Assembly: GCA_028278405.1 (NCBI GenBank)
Contig: JANQEK010000029.1
Location: 43,482 to 107,481 of the forward strand
Reading direction: 5' to 3'
Source of the DNA: Nitrospinaceae bacterium
GTDB taxonomy: Bacteria > Nitrospinota > Nitrospinia > Nitrospinales > Nitrospinaceae
Length of the DNA: 64,000 nucleotides
Of the stretch, positions 37,086 to 46,225 are shown one piece after another. Within the stretch, counting starts at the first letter, position 1. Every line of letters starts with the position of its first letter. A model generated the notes under the pieces. It had not been told where the DNA came from. It searched no databases and saw only the letters and a list, made by a program, of their open reading frames with translations. Made by a program: the position numbers and the translations under genes.

Positions 37086-38663
37086 CTAAGCTTTGGTTGA
37101 AACCGGAGTGGGATTCGAGTGATTGGGATATGCCAATTGAACCGATTCCTTGAAAAAATAATCCAGCATTCCTCTAAAGATATAAGTATGAAATTTGGAT
37201 AGAAGGGTCCAATAGATATGACCCCACACCGGATCCGGGATGAAGTGTGCCCGGAGGGTCAGACGGGTATGTCCGTTCTCGGAAGGTTGCAGGGCGAACT
37301 GAAGCCAGGACAGGCCCGGTGAGATCAATTCCGCCCGTAAAAGCAACTCCCGGTTGGGCGTCAGGTTTTCCACACGCCAGAAATCGACCGAATCCCCAAC
37401 ACGAAGATCATTAGGATCCCGCCGGCCCCGGTTCAATCCGACGCCTCCCAAAACACGATCGATGAACCCGCGGATTTTCCACAACAGATTGGCATGCACC
37501 CAGCCGTGGGACCCGCCGATCCGGCAAACGGATTGGAACACAACTTCCGCCGGAACAGGAATATCCTTCGAATGCTCCTCGACAATAAAATTCGAAGATT
37601 CAAACTCACAAAGCGGCAGAAGATCGGCCATGTTTTCCGGAGGCACATCACTCCAATGGGAATACACCATCGAGTTTCTTTCTTTCTCCAGAGCCCACTT
37701 CACAGCCGTTTCAAACCCGACCGTCTCGAACGGAAGAATCTCCCGAATCGTTTCATCCGGACACACCACATCGGTCCGCAGGCTTTCCAGGAGCAGGCAG
37801 GTAATGTTTACCGGAACCGAAATAAACAAATGCAGCCAATAGGCAAATAACCGGCACATCAGGGTCACTGGAATCGGGACCCAGGAAACATTGAAAAACT
37901 GCACCCGCTTGTTCACCACCCTGGCAAACCGTTGCACCATTTCCTCATAAGTCATTACATCTTTGCCGCCAATGGGATACTTCCTGGTTTTTAATCCTTC
38001 CGTTTCCAAAACGCCGACGAGATACTTGATCACGTCTCGAACAGCAATCGGTTGACACAGGGAATTGAACTCGGGCAGAAAAGGAATCCAGCGGGTGTGC
38101 TGGATCATGGATTTGAGAAGCTCGTAAGAGGCGCTTCCGGTTCCGATAATAATGGCTCCGCGCAGACGAATGACCGGTATTGAGCCTTCAGACAAAGTGG
38201 ACCCCACTTCGATCCGGCTTTGCAGGTGCCGTGACAACACTTTACTGGTTTCACCCAATCCCCCGAGATAAATGATTTTTTTGACTTCACATTCTTCGGC
38301 CACTTCGCGAAAGTTTCTAGCCACTTCCTTGTCCGTTTGCCGAAATTTGCTTTTGACCAACCGCATACTGTGGATGAGGTAATAAGCGACATCGACTCCC
38401 TTCATCGCCGGTTGCAATTGGTCCTTGTGCAGGGCGTCAGCGTAAACATATTCCAGATTGGGATGCGATAACAACTGCGGCAGGCCTTTTTCACGGAGCA
38501 TGCAACGGACCCGGTAACCGCGAAACAACAATTCAGGTACCAGACGCCGTGCCACGTAACCGTTGGCCCCGGATACCAATACCGTTTTGACATCAGGCAA
38601 CGGGGATGTCGGTAAATCGTCGCAGTAGTGGTAGTTGACTTTTTCCGGATTCATAACACCCAT
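37086..38663 (-). CDS. NAD(P)-binding SDR/epimerase-like protein fused to DUF2867
   Basis: A 525-residue protein. Residues 25-320 form an atypical SDR (NmrA/epimerase-like) Rossmann domain with VLVSGANGYVARRLVPELL (nucleotide binding). The C-terminal part (about 350-500) matches DUF2867, the SRPBCC-like partner domain usually fused in this family (SVCRIGGSHGWVHANLLWKIRGF ... LRVGDSVDFWRVE). The substrate is not known. An alternative ATG lies three codons in (38654). Confidence 0.85.
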   Translation of the reverse strand: MGVMNPEKVNYHYCDDLPTSPLPDVKTVLVSGANGYVARRLVPELLFRGYRVRCMLREKGLPQLLSHPNLEYVYADALHKDQLQPAMKGVDVAYYLIHSMRLVKSKFRQTDKEVARNFREVAEECEVKKIIYLGGLGETSKVLSRHLQSRIEVGSTLSEGSIPVIRLRGAIIIGTGSASYELLKSMIQHTRWIPFLPEFNSLCQPIAVRDVIKYLVGVLETEGLKTRKYPIGGKDVMTYEEMVQRFARVVNKRVQFFNVSWVPIPVTLMCRLFAYWLHLFISVPVNITCLLLESLRTDVVCPDETIREILPFETVGFETAVKWALEKERNSMVYSHWSDVPPENMADLLPLCEFESSNFIVEEHSKDIPVPAEVVFQSVCRIGGSHGWVHANLLWKIRGFIDRVLGGVGLNRGRRDPNDLRVGDSVDFWRVENLTPNRELLLRAELISPGLSWLQFALQPSENGHTRLTLRAHFIPDPVWGHIYWTLLSKFHTYIFRGMLDYFFKESVQLAYPNHSNPTPVSTKA

Positions 38664-38728
38664 AATATGGTCTCAGATCGGAAGAATTGCAAGGGATCAC
38701 GAAACTTTTTGGGCCTTTGGAGGCAAAA

Positions 38729-39011
38729 TCAGGATTGACCGCAGAAAAACAGATTGTGCCGCTTCTCTTCTCTCACCGTGGTAGCAGGTCCATGGCCGGG
38801 ATGCAGGGCCGTATCATCCGAAAAAGAAAAGAGTGTTTGCGTAATGGAACGATAGAGATCCTGCCAGGATGAGTTGGCGCGCCCCATCGATTCGGCGAAC
38901 CTCATCCAACGTGAGATCTGCCGCTATCGCCAAGTCCTCCTGTGACCAGGATTTTCCATCGCGGGCTTTTTGCAGGATATCACCGAGTTCGTCTTCCAGG
39001 GCGGAACTCAT
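38729..39011 (-). pseudogene. Remnant of an HTH/metallo-beta-lactamase-fold gene
   Basis: The 5' part (from 39011) encodes an Xre-like helix-turn-helix start: MSSALEDELGDILQKARDGK, then WSQEDLAIAADLTLDEVRR. Near 38885-38900 the reading must shift by one frame to continue as the C-terminal end of an MBL-fold hydrolase: FAESMGRANSSWQDL, then FSFSDDTALHPGHGPATTVR and EEKRHNLFF, stopping at 38729. The HPGHGPAT motif is the diagnostic final metal/active-site segment of glyoxalase II-like enzymes. The whole catalytic middle, including HxHxDH, is missing. I infer a large internal deletion joining the two ends out of frame. Confidence 0.7.
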
Positions 39012-39020
39012 CGGTTTTCT

Positions 39021-41159
39021 CTAGATGGCTTTTTCCTTTTGAAACATATAGTACGCCATAAGATACATGATCAACGATACCAAATAAAGCGACTTGGTTC
39101 CAAAAGCCATGGCGCTGTATTCCAAAAGCCCCCCGAAAACCGCCCCCAGCACATTGAACCCGAGAGAATGTGCGGGGTTTCCCCGGGTTCTGAAAATAAC
39201 GGCAAACAGGATGCTTGAAAAAAATATCGGCAACGCCACCATTAAACTCCCGAAAAACCATTGGCCCGGCAAGGATAAAGACAGCAATTCCCTTACCGGA
39301 ACCATGTAGGTAAGCAATACACAAAAGATCAACAACCCGAACTGGAGATGAGGATTGAGCTTTTCAGTTCGAATGACGAGGCCATTGGCAAGTAATATCA
39401 TGATCAGAATGGAAGAAAAAACCAGAACATTTACCACCCAGGTCGAACCGAATAACAGAGACATTTCTGTTACGCTTTTGGTTTCCAGAAGAAGGAAACC
39501 TGCACCAAGTAACAATAGCGTCCAATCCGGCTTTCCCCACCCTTCTTTGCTCCAGAGACTGCCTCCTATGATCAAAACTGAAAATAGAGCAATACAAGCA
39601 CCTACGACCCAGTAATGCAAAGGAATATTAGGCTGTTTTAAAAACAGATACGGCCAGTCGTCCGTCGGAAGTTTGAAGGGATAAAGAACTGTCCCGTCCT
39701 CTCCCGTTTTATAATTAATCGTTTGGTTGAATTTCGCCTGGATGGGACCCGCCTCCAGTGCGTCTTTTACGTTTCCTTTCCATCCTCCAACAAAGGTATA
39801 GTTGAATAAATGCGGAACCTGTTGTTTCACCAAAGGAGGTCGGCCAAAAGCTTCCAAAAGGATTCCATAGATTTTTTCTGCCACATATGGTTTTCCGGTC
39901 TGATGATATACAGCCACAATACCTTCAGAGTTTAGATGATCGCGAATGGTTTTGAACGATTCCACCGTATACACATAATTGTCCAACCGAATCGAGGACA
40001 TTCCGGAAAGCAGGGTCTGGCTGTCCAAGGTTCCTAAAATAATCAAATCATATTTTTTGTCAGATTTCTTAAGGAAGGCCCGGGCATCATCATTATAGAC
40101 AGTTACCCGCGGGTCATCATAGGGCTTTTGGAAATGAACGCGTTTTCCAAGATTAAGAATTTCCGGATCAATTTCAACGGCATCAATATGCCTCGCCCCC
40201 TGCTCCAAAGCCAAAGCAACGTCGTTTCCCGTCCCGGCACCAACAATCAAAACCTCGTTCAGCGAAGAAACAAACGAGTAGGGAGCGAGATAACTGTTTT
40301 TGATACGTTTTACCTCATCCGCAAGGATTTTGTTTGGAGCCACAAAATCATCGCTTAAATTTAAAACAAACTGATGAATACTGCCGTTAACTTTCAACTC
40401 GACAGACCATCCTCTATCCAGATAGTCGATCCGGTAATAAGGAGACCACACCTCAGCGGTTTTTTCATCCACCGCGGACAGCTGGGCTACTATCCACAGG
40501 GCTATCGGAAAAAGCAACGCAGTGGCTAGAATTTTTTTGTTGGAAACGCAAAGTAAAACAAAATAAACAAAACCAATGGAAAACCAAACCATGGGAGAAA
40601 GAGAATACCAACTCAATACCGAAAATACAGCCAAACCCGAGAGACTTCCCAGAATATTGATGGAATACGCTGTCAAAGGTTTGAATTTGTTAAATTCCCT
40701 CGCAATCCCCGACCCCAAAGGAACAAATACCAGAGTAGTAATGACAAACAGCAAAACAACAACTTGCTCCATACTCCAGTTTCTGGGACTTGCAGAAGCG
40801 ACCATATTGTGCAAATAAAACACTTCACCACCTGCTGGAGTGAACTCCAAAATTTCATCAGAAAAATAAAACAGAGCTGAAAATAAAACGACTATTAAAG
40901 GAGCAAAAAAAACTATAAAATCCTTGCCGCGTGCCTGCAGGACCATCCCTACGCCCATCCCCAAAAAGGTGGCGATGAGCACAAGGTTGGTAAAATAAGA
41001 AACCAGTTGGATATTAGCGGGAATAAAACGAATCAATCCAACTTCCAGAAAGAGCAAAAGAAAACTAAAACCAAACAAACGCAGAGCGCTTTGTTCATGG
41101 CGGGATTCCGAGCGAAAGGCATTCATCACACCCCATCGTGGCTTGACCGGGATATTCAT
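39021..41159 (-). CDS. Spermidine synthase-like membrane protein
   Basis: A 712-residue protein starting at 41159, where GGAGAAAT precedes the ATG; the frame stays open 31 codons further upstream. The N-terminal about 220 residues form several membrane helices; residues about 270-460 are a spermidine-synthase/methyltransferase fold (EVLIVGAGTGNDVALALEQG, AVEIDPEIL, VYNDDARAFLKK, YDLIILG). Another set of hydrophobic helices fills the C-terminus. Family members may transfer aminopropyl groups, but most such membrane fusions are uncharacterised. No speD is nearby. Confidence 0.82.
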   Translation of the reverse strand: MNIPVKPRWGVMNAFRSESRHEQSALRLFGFSFLLLFLEVGLIRFIPANIQLVSYFTNLVLIATFLGMGVGMVLQARGKDFIVFFAPLIVVLFSALFYFSDEILEFTPAGGEVFYLHNMVASASPRNWSMEQVVVLLFVITTLVFVPLGSGIAREFNKFKPLTAYSINILGSLSGLAVFSVLSWYSLSPMVWFSIGFVYFVLLCVSNKKILATALLFPIALWIVAQLSAVDEKTAEVWSPYYRIDYLDRGWSVELKVNGSIHQFVLNLSDDFVAPNKILADEVKRIKNSYLAPYSFVSSLNEVLIVGAGTGNDVALALEQGARHIDAVEIDPEILNLGKRVHFQKPYDDPRVTVYNDDARAFLKKSDKKYDLIILGTLDSQTLLSGMSSIRLDNYVYTVESFKTIRDHLNSEGIVAVYHQTGKPYVAEKIYGILLEAFGRPPLVKQQVPHLFNYTFVGGWKGNVKDALEAGPIQAKFNQTINYKTGEDGTVLYPFKLPTDDWPYLFLKQPNIPLHYWVVGACIALFSVLIIGGSLWSKEGWGKPDWTLLLLGAGFLLLETKSVTEMSLLFGSTWVVNVLVFSSILIMILLANGLVIRTEKLNPHLQFGLLIFCVLLTYMVPVRELLSLSLPGQWFFGSLMVALPIFFSSILFAVIFRTRGNPAHSLGFNVLGAVFGGLLEYSAMAFGTKSLYLVSLIMYLMAYYMFQKEKAI

Positions 41160-41263
41160 GATTTCTCCAAATTGTTTTAATGTTTTTAGTATAAAGGAAC
41201 TTTTTTGAGAATGAACTATTTCTAAGGCAGTATTTTTGAGGATAATTGACATGCAGGTGATTT

Positions 41264-42037
41264 ATGTTAGGTGCAATTGCAGGTGATATCATCGGTTCGC
41301 GTTTTGAGCAGAGTCCTACCAAAACAACCGATTTCGAGTTGTTCCATTCTGATTGCCGGTTTACAGACGATTCTGTTTTGACATTGGCGGTTGCGGAGCA
41401 TCTTCTTCTCGGCTCCGATTTGATCGACACACTCAGGGAATATTTCCTCCAGTATCCCGACGCCGGCTATGGGGAAGGGTTTCTACGATGGGCCAACTCC
41501 ACTTCACGCGAACCTTACAATAGCCTGGGTAACGGTTCTGCCATGCGGGTGAGCCCTGTCGGATTTGCGTTCGATTCTCTGGAATTGGTCCTGGACAAGG
41601 CCCGGGAAACTGCCGAAGTGACACACAACCATAAGGAAGGCATCAAAGGCGCTCAGGCCACAGCCGCTGCCATTTTTCTCGCTCGCGCTGGAAACAGCAA
41701 AGAAGAAATCAAGCGTTTTATCGAATCACATTTTCAATACAATTTGAGCCAATCCCTCGATGTCATCCGCGCACAATACACATTTGACGCCACTTGCCCG
41801 GGTTCTGTTCCGCAGGCGATCACTGCATTTCTGGAGTCGGAAAATTTTGAGGATGCCGTCCGCAAGGCGGTTTCCCTCGGAGGTGACAGTGACACCCAAG
41901 CCTGCATCTCAGGCGGTATCGCCCACGCTTTCTACGGAAAACTGCCGGACATTATTTCCGCCGAGGTTCACAGCCGCCTCGAAGTCCCTCTGCGTCAAAT
42001 CCTTACCCTATTTTGCGACCGATTTTCGTGCCCTTGA
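41264..42037 (+). CDS. ADP-ribosylglycohydrolase family protein
   Basis: A 257-residue protein with the DraG/ARH pattern: AGDIIGSRFE at the N-terminus, metal-binding FTDDSVLT, GNGSAMRVSP, THNHKEGIKGAQA and GGDSDTQACISGGIA near the C-terminus. These enzymes remove ADP-ribose from arginine (DraG controls nitrogenase) or other targets. No nitrogenase or ADP-ribosyltransferase gene is visible here. The N-terminal metal-binding residues are all present, so it should be active. Confidence 0.9.
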   Translation: MLGAIAGDIIGSRFEQSPTKTTDFELFHSDCRFTDDSVLTLAVAEHLLLGSDLIDTLREYFLQYPDAGYGEGFLRWANSTSREPYNSLGNGSAMRVSPVGFAFDSLELVLDKARETAEVTHNHKEGIKGAQATAAAIFLARAGNSKEEIKRFIESHFQYNLSQSLDVIRAQYTFDATCPGSVPQAITAFLESENFEDAVRKAVSLGGDSDTQACISGGIAHAFYGKLPDIISAEVHSRLEVPLRQILTLFCDRFSCP

Positions 42038-42086
42038 CATGCTAAAAAGTTGATCTTCCCTCTTGCGTTCCGGAGGTGGGTAGGCT

Positions 42087-42182
42087 ATGGTTTTAGCTCA
42101 TTTCAAAGCAAATGTGGATATCAACCGGGCCGGTTTCTCCGGCTTTTTTTTTAGAGTGGATGGAGTTTTATGGCGGATTTGA
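42087..42182 (+). CDS. Possible leader peptide of the pentapeptide-repeat gene
   Basis: A 31-codon ORF (MVLAHFKANVDINRAGFSGF ...) with a GGAGG ribosome site 10 bases upstream. It reads through the terminator hairpin at 42129-42152 and stops 13 bases inside the next gene. Its translation could melt the hairpin and couple to the downstream start. Speculative. Confidence 0.35.
   Translation: MVLAHFKANVDINRAGFSGFFFRVDGVLWRI
42129..42152 (+). terminator. Hairpin with T run just before a start codon (attenuator candidate)
   Basis: The stem GCCGG/CCGGC with a 5-nt loop is followed by nine T and ends only 17 bases before the ATG at 42170. It either ends the ADP-ribosylglycohydrolase transcript or attenuates the pentapeptide gene. 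Confidence 0.7.
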
Positions 42183-43576
42183 CACGGGAAGAAGTCGAAG
42201 AGATTCTGGACCAGCTCCGGGAATACAAGGAGCGGGCTGAAGAAGAGGAAGAACTGGAAGAAGACGATGAATCTCCCGACGATGAGGAGGAAGAATCCGC
42301 CGACGATGAAGAGCCGGCGGAGGAAAACAAGGAGGAAGAACCGGAAGAACAAATCCCCAACCTCAAGGATAAGGACCTTGCCGGTCTCGATCTATCAGGC
42401 CTGAATTTTTACGGCGCGGATATCACTGCATCCAAGCTGACCGGAACAAGTTTTGCGGACTCCGATCTGACAGACTGTACACTCGATGACGCGGACCTCT
42501 CGAAAGCCGAATTGATGGACTGCATCATGAATGACACCCAGCTGAACCGGGCGAACCTTGCGGAAGCCAATATGGAACGAGTGGATCTGCGTCGCGCCAA
42601 ACTGCATGAAGCCAACCTGACTCAGGTTAATCTGAAAGAATCCATCGTCAATAACGCAGACTTTTTGAAAGCCAACCTGTCCCGTGCATCCATGAATGAT
42701 GCGGACTTGTCCCGAGCCAATTTCAAGGGAGCGGATATGAGCCATTCCGATCTCTCCGATTCCAAACTCAGTATCGGGGTCTTTTATGAAACCAATCTGC
42801 AGGAAGCCAACATGGTTCGGGCGGAGATCAAGGGCGCTAAAATGTTCGGCGCCAATTTCAACAAGGCCCGCCTTACCCGCGTCGATTTCACCGGAGCCGA
42901 CCTGACTGAAGCCGCTCTCACCAATGCCGACGTCAGCCGTGCCAAATTCAACGGCTCCATTATGCGAAGAACCAACCTGGAAGGTTCGGACTTGAGCGAA
43001 TGCAATTTGGACATCGCGGATTTGAACGGCGCCGTATTGTTGAAGGTGAAACTCGAAGGCTCCCACATGAATCGGATCAAATTGAACGACGCTAATTTGA
43101 AGGGAGCTTATCTACGCGGGGTCAACCTCAGTCGCGCCAAACTCGGGAATGCCAACATGGAAGGTGTAGACCTGAGCGACTCGGATCTGGAGGGAGCCAA
43201 TTTCAACGGAGCAAACCTGGACGGGTCCGACCTGAGCCGTGCCCATTTACAGGAAGCCGTTCTGGAACAGGCTTCTCTCAAAAATGTCCACCTGACCGGA
43301 GCCAATCTCAGAAAAGCCAAGCTCGACAAATCCAACCTGGAGGGAGCAGACCTCGGTGGCGCCAAACTTAAAGGAGCCTCTCTCGTGGGAACCCAATTGA
43401 AAGGAGCAGACCTGCATCGGGCGGAGTTGGATCAAGCCAACCTGTCCAAAGCCGACCTGGGAAATGCCAATCTGACCGGCGCCAAACTCAACGATGCCAA
43501 TCTGACCGGCGCCAAACTTGAAGGCACTGAATTAAAAGAAGCAGAATTGGATGAGGTGAAAGGCTACAACCCTTGA
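42170..43576 (+). CDS. Pentapeptide-repeat protein with acidic N-terminus
   Basis: A 468-residue protein. Residues 15-60 are extremely acidic (runs of Glu and Asp). From about residue 66 to the end nearly every fifth residue fits A(D/N)LxX, about 80 repeats, which would fold as a long right-handed beta-helix. No signal peptide or membrane segment is seen. Some such proteins mimic DNA and protect gyrase, but the length and acidic tail here are unlike Qnr/MfpA, so no function is claimed. The leader upstream suggests attenuation control. A smaller pentapeptide protein is encoded at 54328-54747. Confidence 0.88.
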   Translation: MADLTREEVEEILDQLREYKERAEEEEELEEDDESPDDEEEESADDEEPAEENKEEEPEEQIPNLKDKDLAGLDLSGLNFYGADITASKLTGTSFADSDLTDCTLDDADLSKAELMDCIMNDTQLNRANLAEANMERVDLRRAKLHEANLTQVNLKESIVNNADFLKANLSRASMNDADLSRANFKGADMSHSDLSDSKLSIGVFYETNLQEANMVRAEIKGAKMFGANFNKARLTRVDFTGADLTEAALTNADVSRAKFNGSIMRRTNLEGSDLSECNLDIADLNGAVLLKVKLEGSHMNRIKLNDANLKGAYLRGVNLSRAKLGNANMEGVDLSDSDLEGANFNGANLDGSDLSRAHLQEAVLEQASLKNVHLTGANLRKAKLDKSNLEGADLGGAKLKGASLVGTQLKGADLHRAELDQANLSKADLGNANLTGAKLNDANLTGAKLEGTELKEAELDEVKGYNP

Positions 43577-43602
43577 ATCGTTTCTCAGTTTTCGGAATCG
43601 TC

Positions 43603-44112
43603 TCAATTCAACAGAAAGTCTTCCTCTTTGAAACCGTACTTCTGAAAAAATCTTCTTAGATTTCGCCGTGATTGAGCCAACCCTACCTTATTCTTCTGTT
43701 CCTTGAACAGGTGTTCGGCAATCTGCGTATGAACAATGGCATTGGCGCCCGCTCTCAATTCATCGTAGGCTTCACCCAAAGCCAAGTGGGACTGGGCGTT
43801 TTGCGGATCGTCTTTGATAATTCCTTCGTGCTTCGCAATTCTTTCTTCAACGGTGTAACGGCTCTTTCGTCTCTCTTCCTGGAGAAGCTTCAGCTCCTTG
43901 TCCAGCAGCTCCTGCAACTCCTGATGAACGCGTTTGGCCAATTCATCGCTGAATTGCTTAAGCTGGTCCGCGAGCGGAGGTTTGCCTTCAAAAGGATCCT
44001 CCATTTCGTCACCATCCTCTTCCGCCCAAATGCCGGAAACACACATCAGTGAAAAAAACAGCGCTGCTAAAAGCGCAACCCATGGTTTGTTTGTCTGCAT
44101 CGCCATACGCAC
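43603..44112 (-). CDS. Exported coiled-coil/TPR-like protein
   Basis: A 169-residue protein with a signal peptide (KPWVALLAALFFSLMCVSGIWA) and an acidic start of the mature part (EEDGDEMEDPFEG). A coiled coil (about 50-95) is followed by a single TPR-like unit (NAQSHLALGEAYDELRAGAN) and a basic tail resembling the C-terminal ends of the TMTC-like proteins (FFQKYGF). The ATG at 44100 is an alternative start. Function unknown. Confidence 0.7.
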   Translation of the reverse strand: MRMAMQTNKPWVALLAALFFSLMCVSGIWAEEDGDEMEDPFEGKPPLADQLKQFSDELAKRVHQELQELLDKELKLLQEERRKSRYTVEERIAKHEGIIKDDPQNAQSHLALGEAYDELRAGANAIVHTQIAEHLFKEQKNKVGLAQSRRNLRRFFQKYGFKEEDFLLN

Positions 44113-44269
44113 ACCCGTTACCCTTCAAAAGATAATGTAAACTATTATTTTACCACTGAAATCGAAGAAAAATCGGGAGTTCTCAGAATGCAAGGGAAGA
44201 AGTGCGTGTGTCCCCTCTCAATCGCTTGAGAAAGGGAGTCTTGAACGAGGGTTACAACCAATTAAAATT

Positions 44270-45436
44270 TTAAAAGTATTCGGAATCGACGCCTGCAGGC
44301 TCGCCCATCGGAGTATATTCGTCTACCAGTTCCGTGTAGTCGTCAAACCAGTATGCTTCCGGGTTGCGTTTGTACACCATGAACTTGGCATCATTTTCTT
44401 CTGTCGCTGCTCTGAGATACTTGAAGTAGATATGGTTCTCGGTCAGACCCACCACCTCGATTTTCCCGGTGTCGTGGGACATCACCAACCGAGCCCGCTT
44501 GGCGAGACCTGAGCAGCGTGTGCGTGCTGTCTCAAAAATCTCAAACGCCTCTTCCAAAGGAGTGACATAGATGCGGTTCCCCAGCGTGGGACGGCATTGG
44601 AATACATAATACGGAGGAACACCCATGTAAGACAGCCTGTTGAACATTTCAACGAGTAATTCGGGGTCATCGTTGACACCGGCAATCATGGGCGTCTGGT
44701 TGACAACAATGGCTCCTGCATCCAACAGAAAACTGAGACCGCGCACCGCTTCCGGTGTCAACTCGCGCGGATGATTGAAATGCGCCATCACATAGATCCG
44801 CTTCTCGGGAGTGCTGTATTTCCGTAACATCTCCGCCAGGGAAGGATCGTTATAGATCCTCATGGGATTGAATGCTGGAATCTTGGTGCCGATACGAATG
44901 ATGTTGACATGATCCACTTCACGCACCTTCTGGATGATCGGCTCCAACTTAGACGTGGACATGATCAGAGGATCGCCACCGGTCAACAAAACATTGCTGA
45001 TCTCCTTATGCGTTCGGATATATTCCAACCCTTCGCTCACGTCCTTGGTGACTTCCTCGTTCTCATCCATGAACAAACGCTTGCGGAAACAAAACCGGCA
45101 GTAGGCCGCACACACCTCGTTTACCAGCAACAGAGCCGTGGAATCGTATTTGTGCTCCAATCCTTTCGCGACGGTATAAGACTCTTCGTTGGAAGCATCC
45201 AATTGTCCCCAATCATCAAGCTCCTGCACATCGGGCATTACAATACGGCGGATGGGATCTTCCGGATCGTTCCAATCGATCAATGACTGATAGTAATCGT
45301 TGGTGCGAAAAACGAATTTCTCATTCACTTCGCTTAATCTATTTATTTCACCCTGACTCAACTGCGGAATTTGCTCCAGTTTGGTCAGGTATTTTATCTT
45401 CTTGGCTCCGTTACCATTGGAATTATTGTTAGTCAT
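44270..45436 (-). CDS. kamA: KamA-family radical SAM protein, copy 2
   Basis: A 388-residue paralogue of the protein at 11326-12510, very similar along its whole length. Cluster motif CAAYCRFC (Cys109, Cys113, Cys116), FRKRLF, LLTGGDPL and the Lys in SHDTGKIEVVG are all conserved. The first 12 residues are Asn-rich and differ. A GGAGGGG ribosome site lies upstream. Two close copies may act on different substrates or under different conditions; the gene's own upstream region is long and very AT-rich. Confidence 0.85.
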   Translation of the reverse strand: MTNNNSNGNGAKKIKYLTKLEQIPQLSQGEINRLSEVNEKFVFRTNDYYQSLIDWNDPEDPIRRIVMPDVQELDDWGQLDASNEESYTVAKGLEHKYDSTALLLVNEVCAAYCRFCFRKRLFMDENEEVTKDVSEGLEYIRTHKEISNVLLTGGDPLIMSTSKLEPIIQKVREVDHVNIIRIGTKIPAFNPMRIYNDPSLAEMLRKYSTPEKRIYVMAHFNHPRELTPEAVRGLSFLLDAGAIVVNQTPMIAGVNDDPELLVEMFNRLSYMGVPPYYVFQCRPTLGNRIYVTPLEEAFEIFETARTRCSGLAKRARLVMSHDTGKIEVVGLTENHIYFKYLRAATEENDAKFMVYKRNPEAYWFDDYTELVDEYTPMGEPAGVDSEYF

Positions 45437-46225
45437 CTAACCCCTCCGATTCAATTTCATGAGGCCTTTTTGGCTAATCAATGATTCACATCAACCATCA
45501 CTTTTCAAAAAGACTCAACCTCACAACAATAAAAAACCAGAACCTGTGCAAATAATCCGTTTCACAGCTTTTAAAATGAAACCGCTGTTTAGTCTGCGAT
45601 TATTCCGGGGACGGTCCTGGCGGCGAATTGATTTCCCCAACGAGTGTTTAAACTTCTTGTTTCAAGCCTGCCTTGTTTCACTCCATCGCAACTCAACGAT
45701 CCAATTCAACCGTGGCCGGCAATCGTTTCAACAAGTTGTCGTTTGGAATGGGATACGAATCTTCTCACATGCTCCTGAAATTGCAAGAGTTAAAATAATT
45801 TTTATTTTCGAATAACCCGATTTTGTTTTTTTAAAATTTTTACAAACAACTTCATTTAAAAAATTTTTTAAATATATTTTAAGTCTGATAACAATCGCTG
45901 AAAGAATTTTGTTTTAACAAAAAAATTTTTTTATTTTTAAAACAACTCTCATTCCGTCCAAATTACTTTTTTAAAATCTATCAGTTACACATCCTATTAA
46001 CGGAGCCGGCCCACCGTAAACTTTAGCTGAAAAATTCGAGCTTCTTTCGCCAGGAAGTGCCGACCCGTTTTAGGTCGTAGACTCGCATAGCGAATATAAA
46101 GCGAAATTACGAATGGACTTGGAAATCTCTTTCAGGGGAGTGTAACAAAAAATACATTCTATTTTAAGGCCTGAGATTGAATTATCTTGGAGAAGGAGGG
46201 TTTCAGTCCTGATAGAGAAGAGCTG
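45437..46225. other. Long intergenic region, very AT-rich in the middle
   Basis: About 790 bases between kamA copy 2 and kbl, both on the minus strand. Bases about 45790-45990 consist mostly of A/T runs; the rest has ordinary composition. No ORF has a ribosome site or protein-like composition. It probably holds the kamA promoter; the AT tract would be curved and a good site for nucleoid proteins. Confidence 0.5.

Noticed and set aside
45459-45815. ORF of 118 codons between kamA and kbl
   Set aside because: No ribosome site, biased composition and no protein-like pattern.
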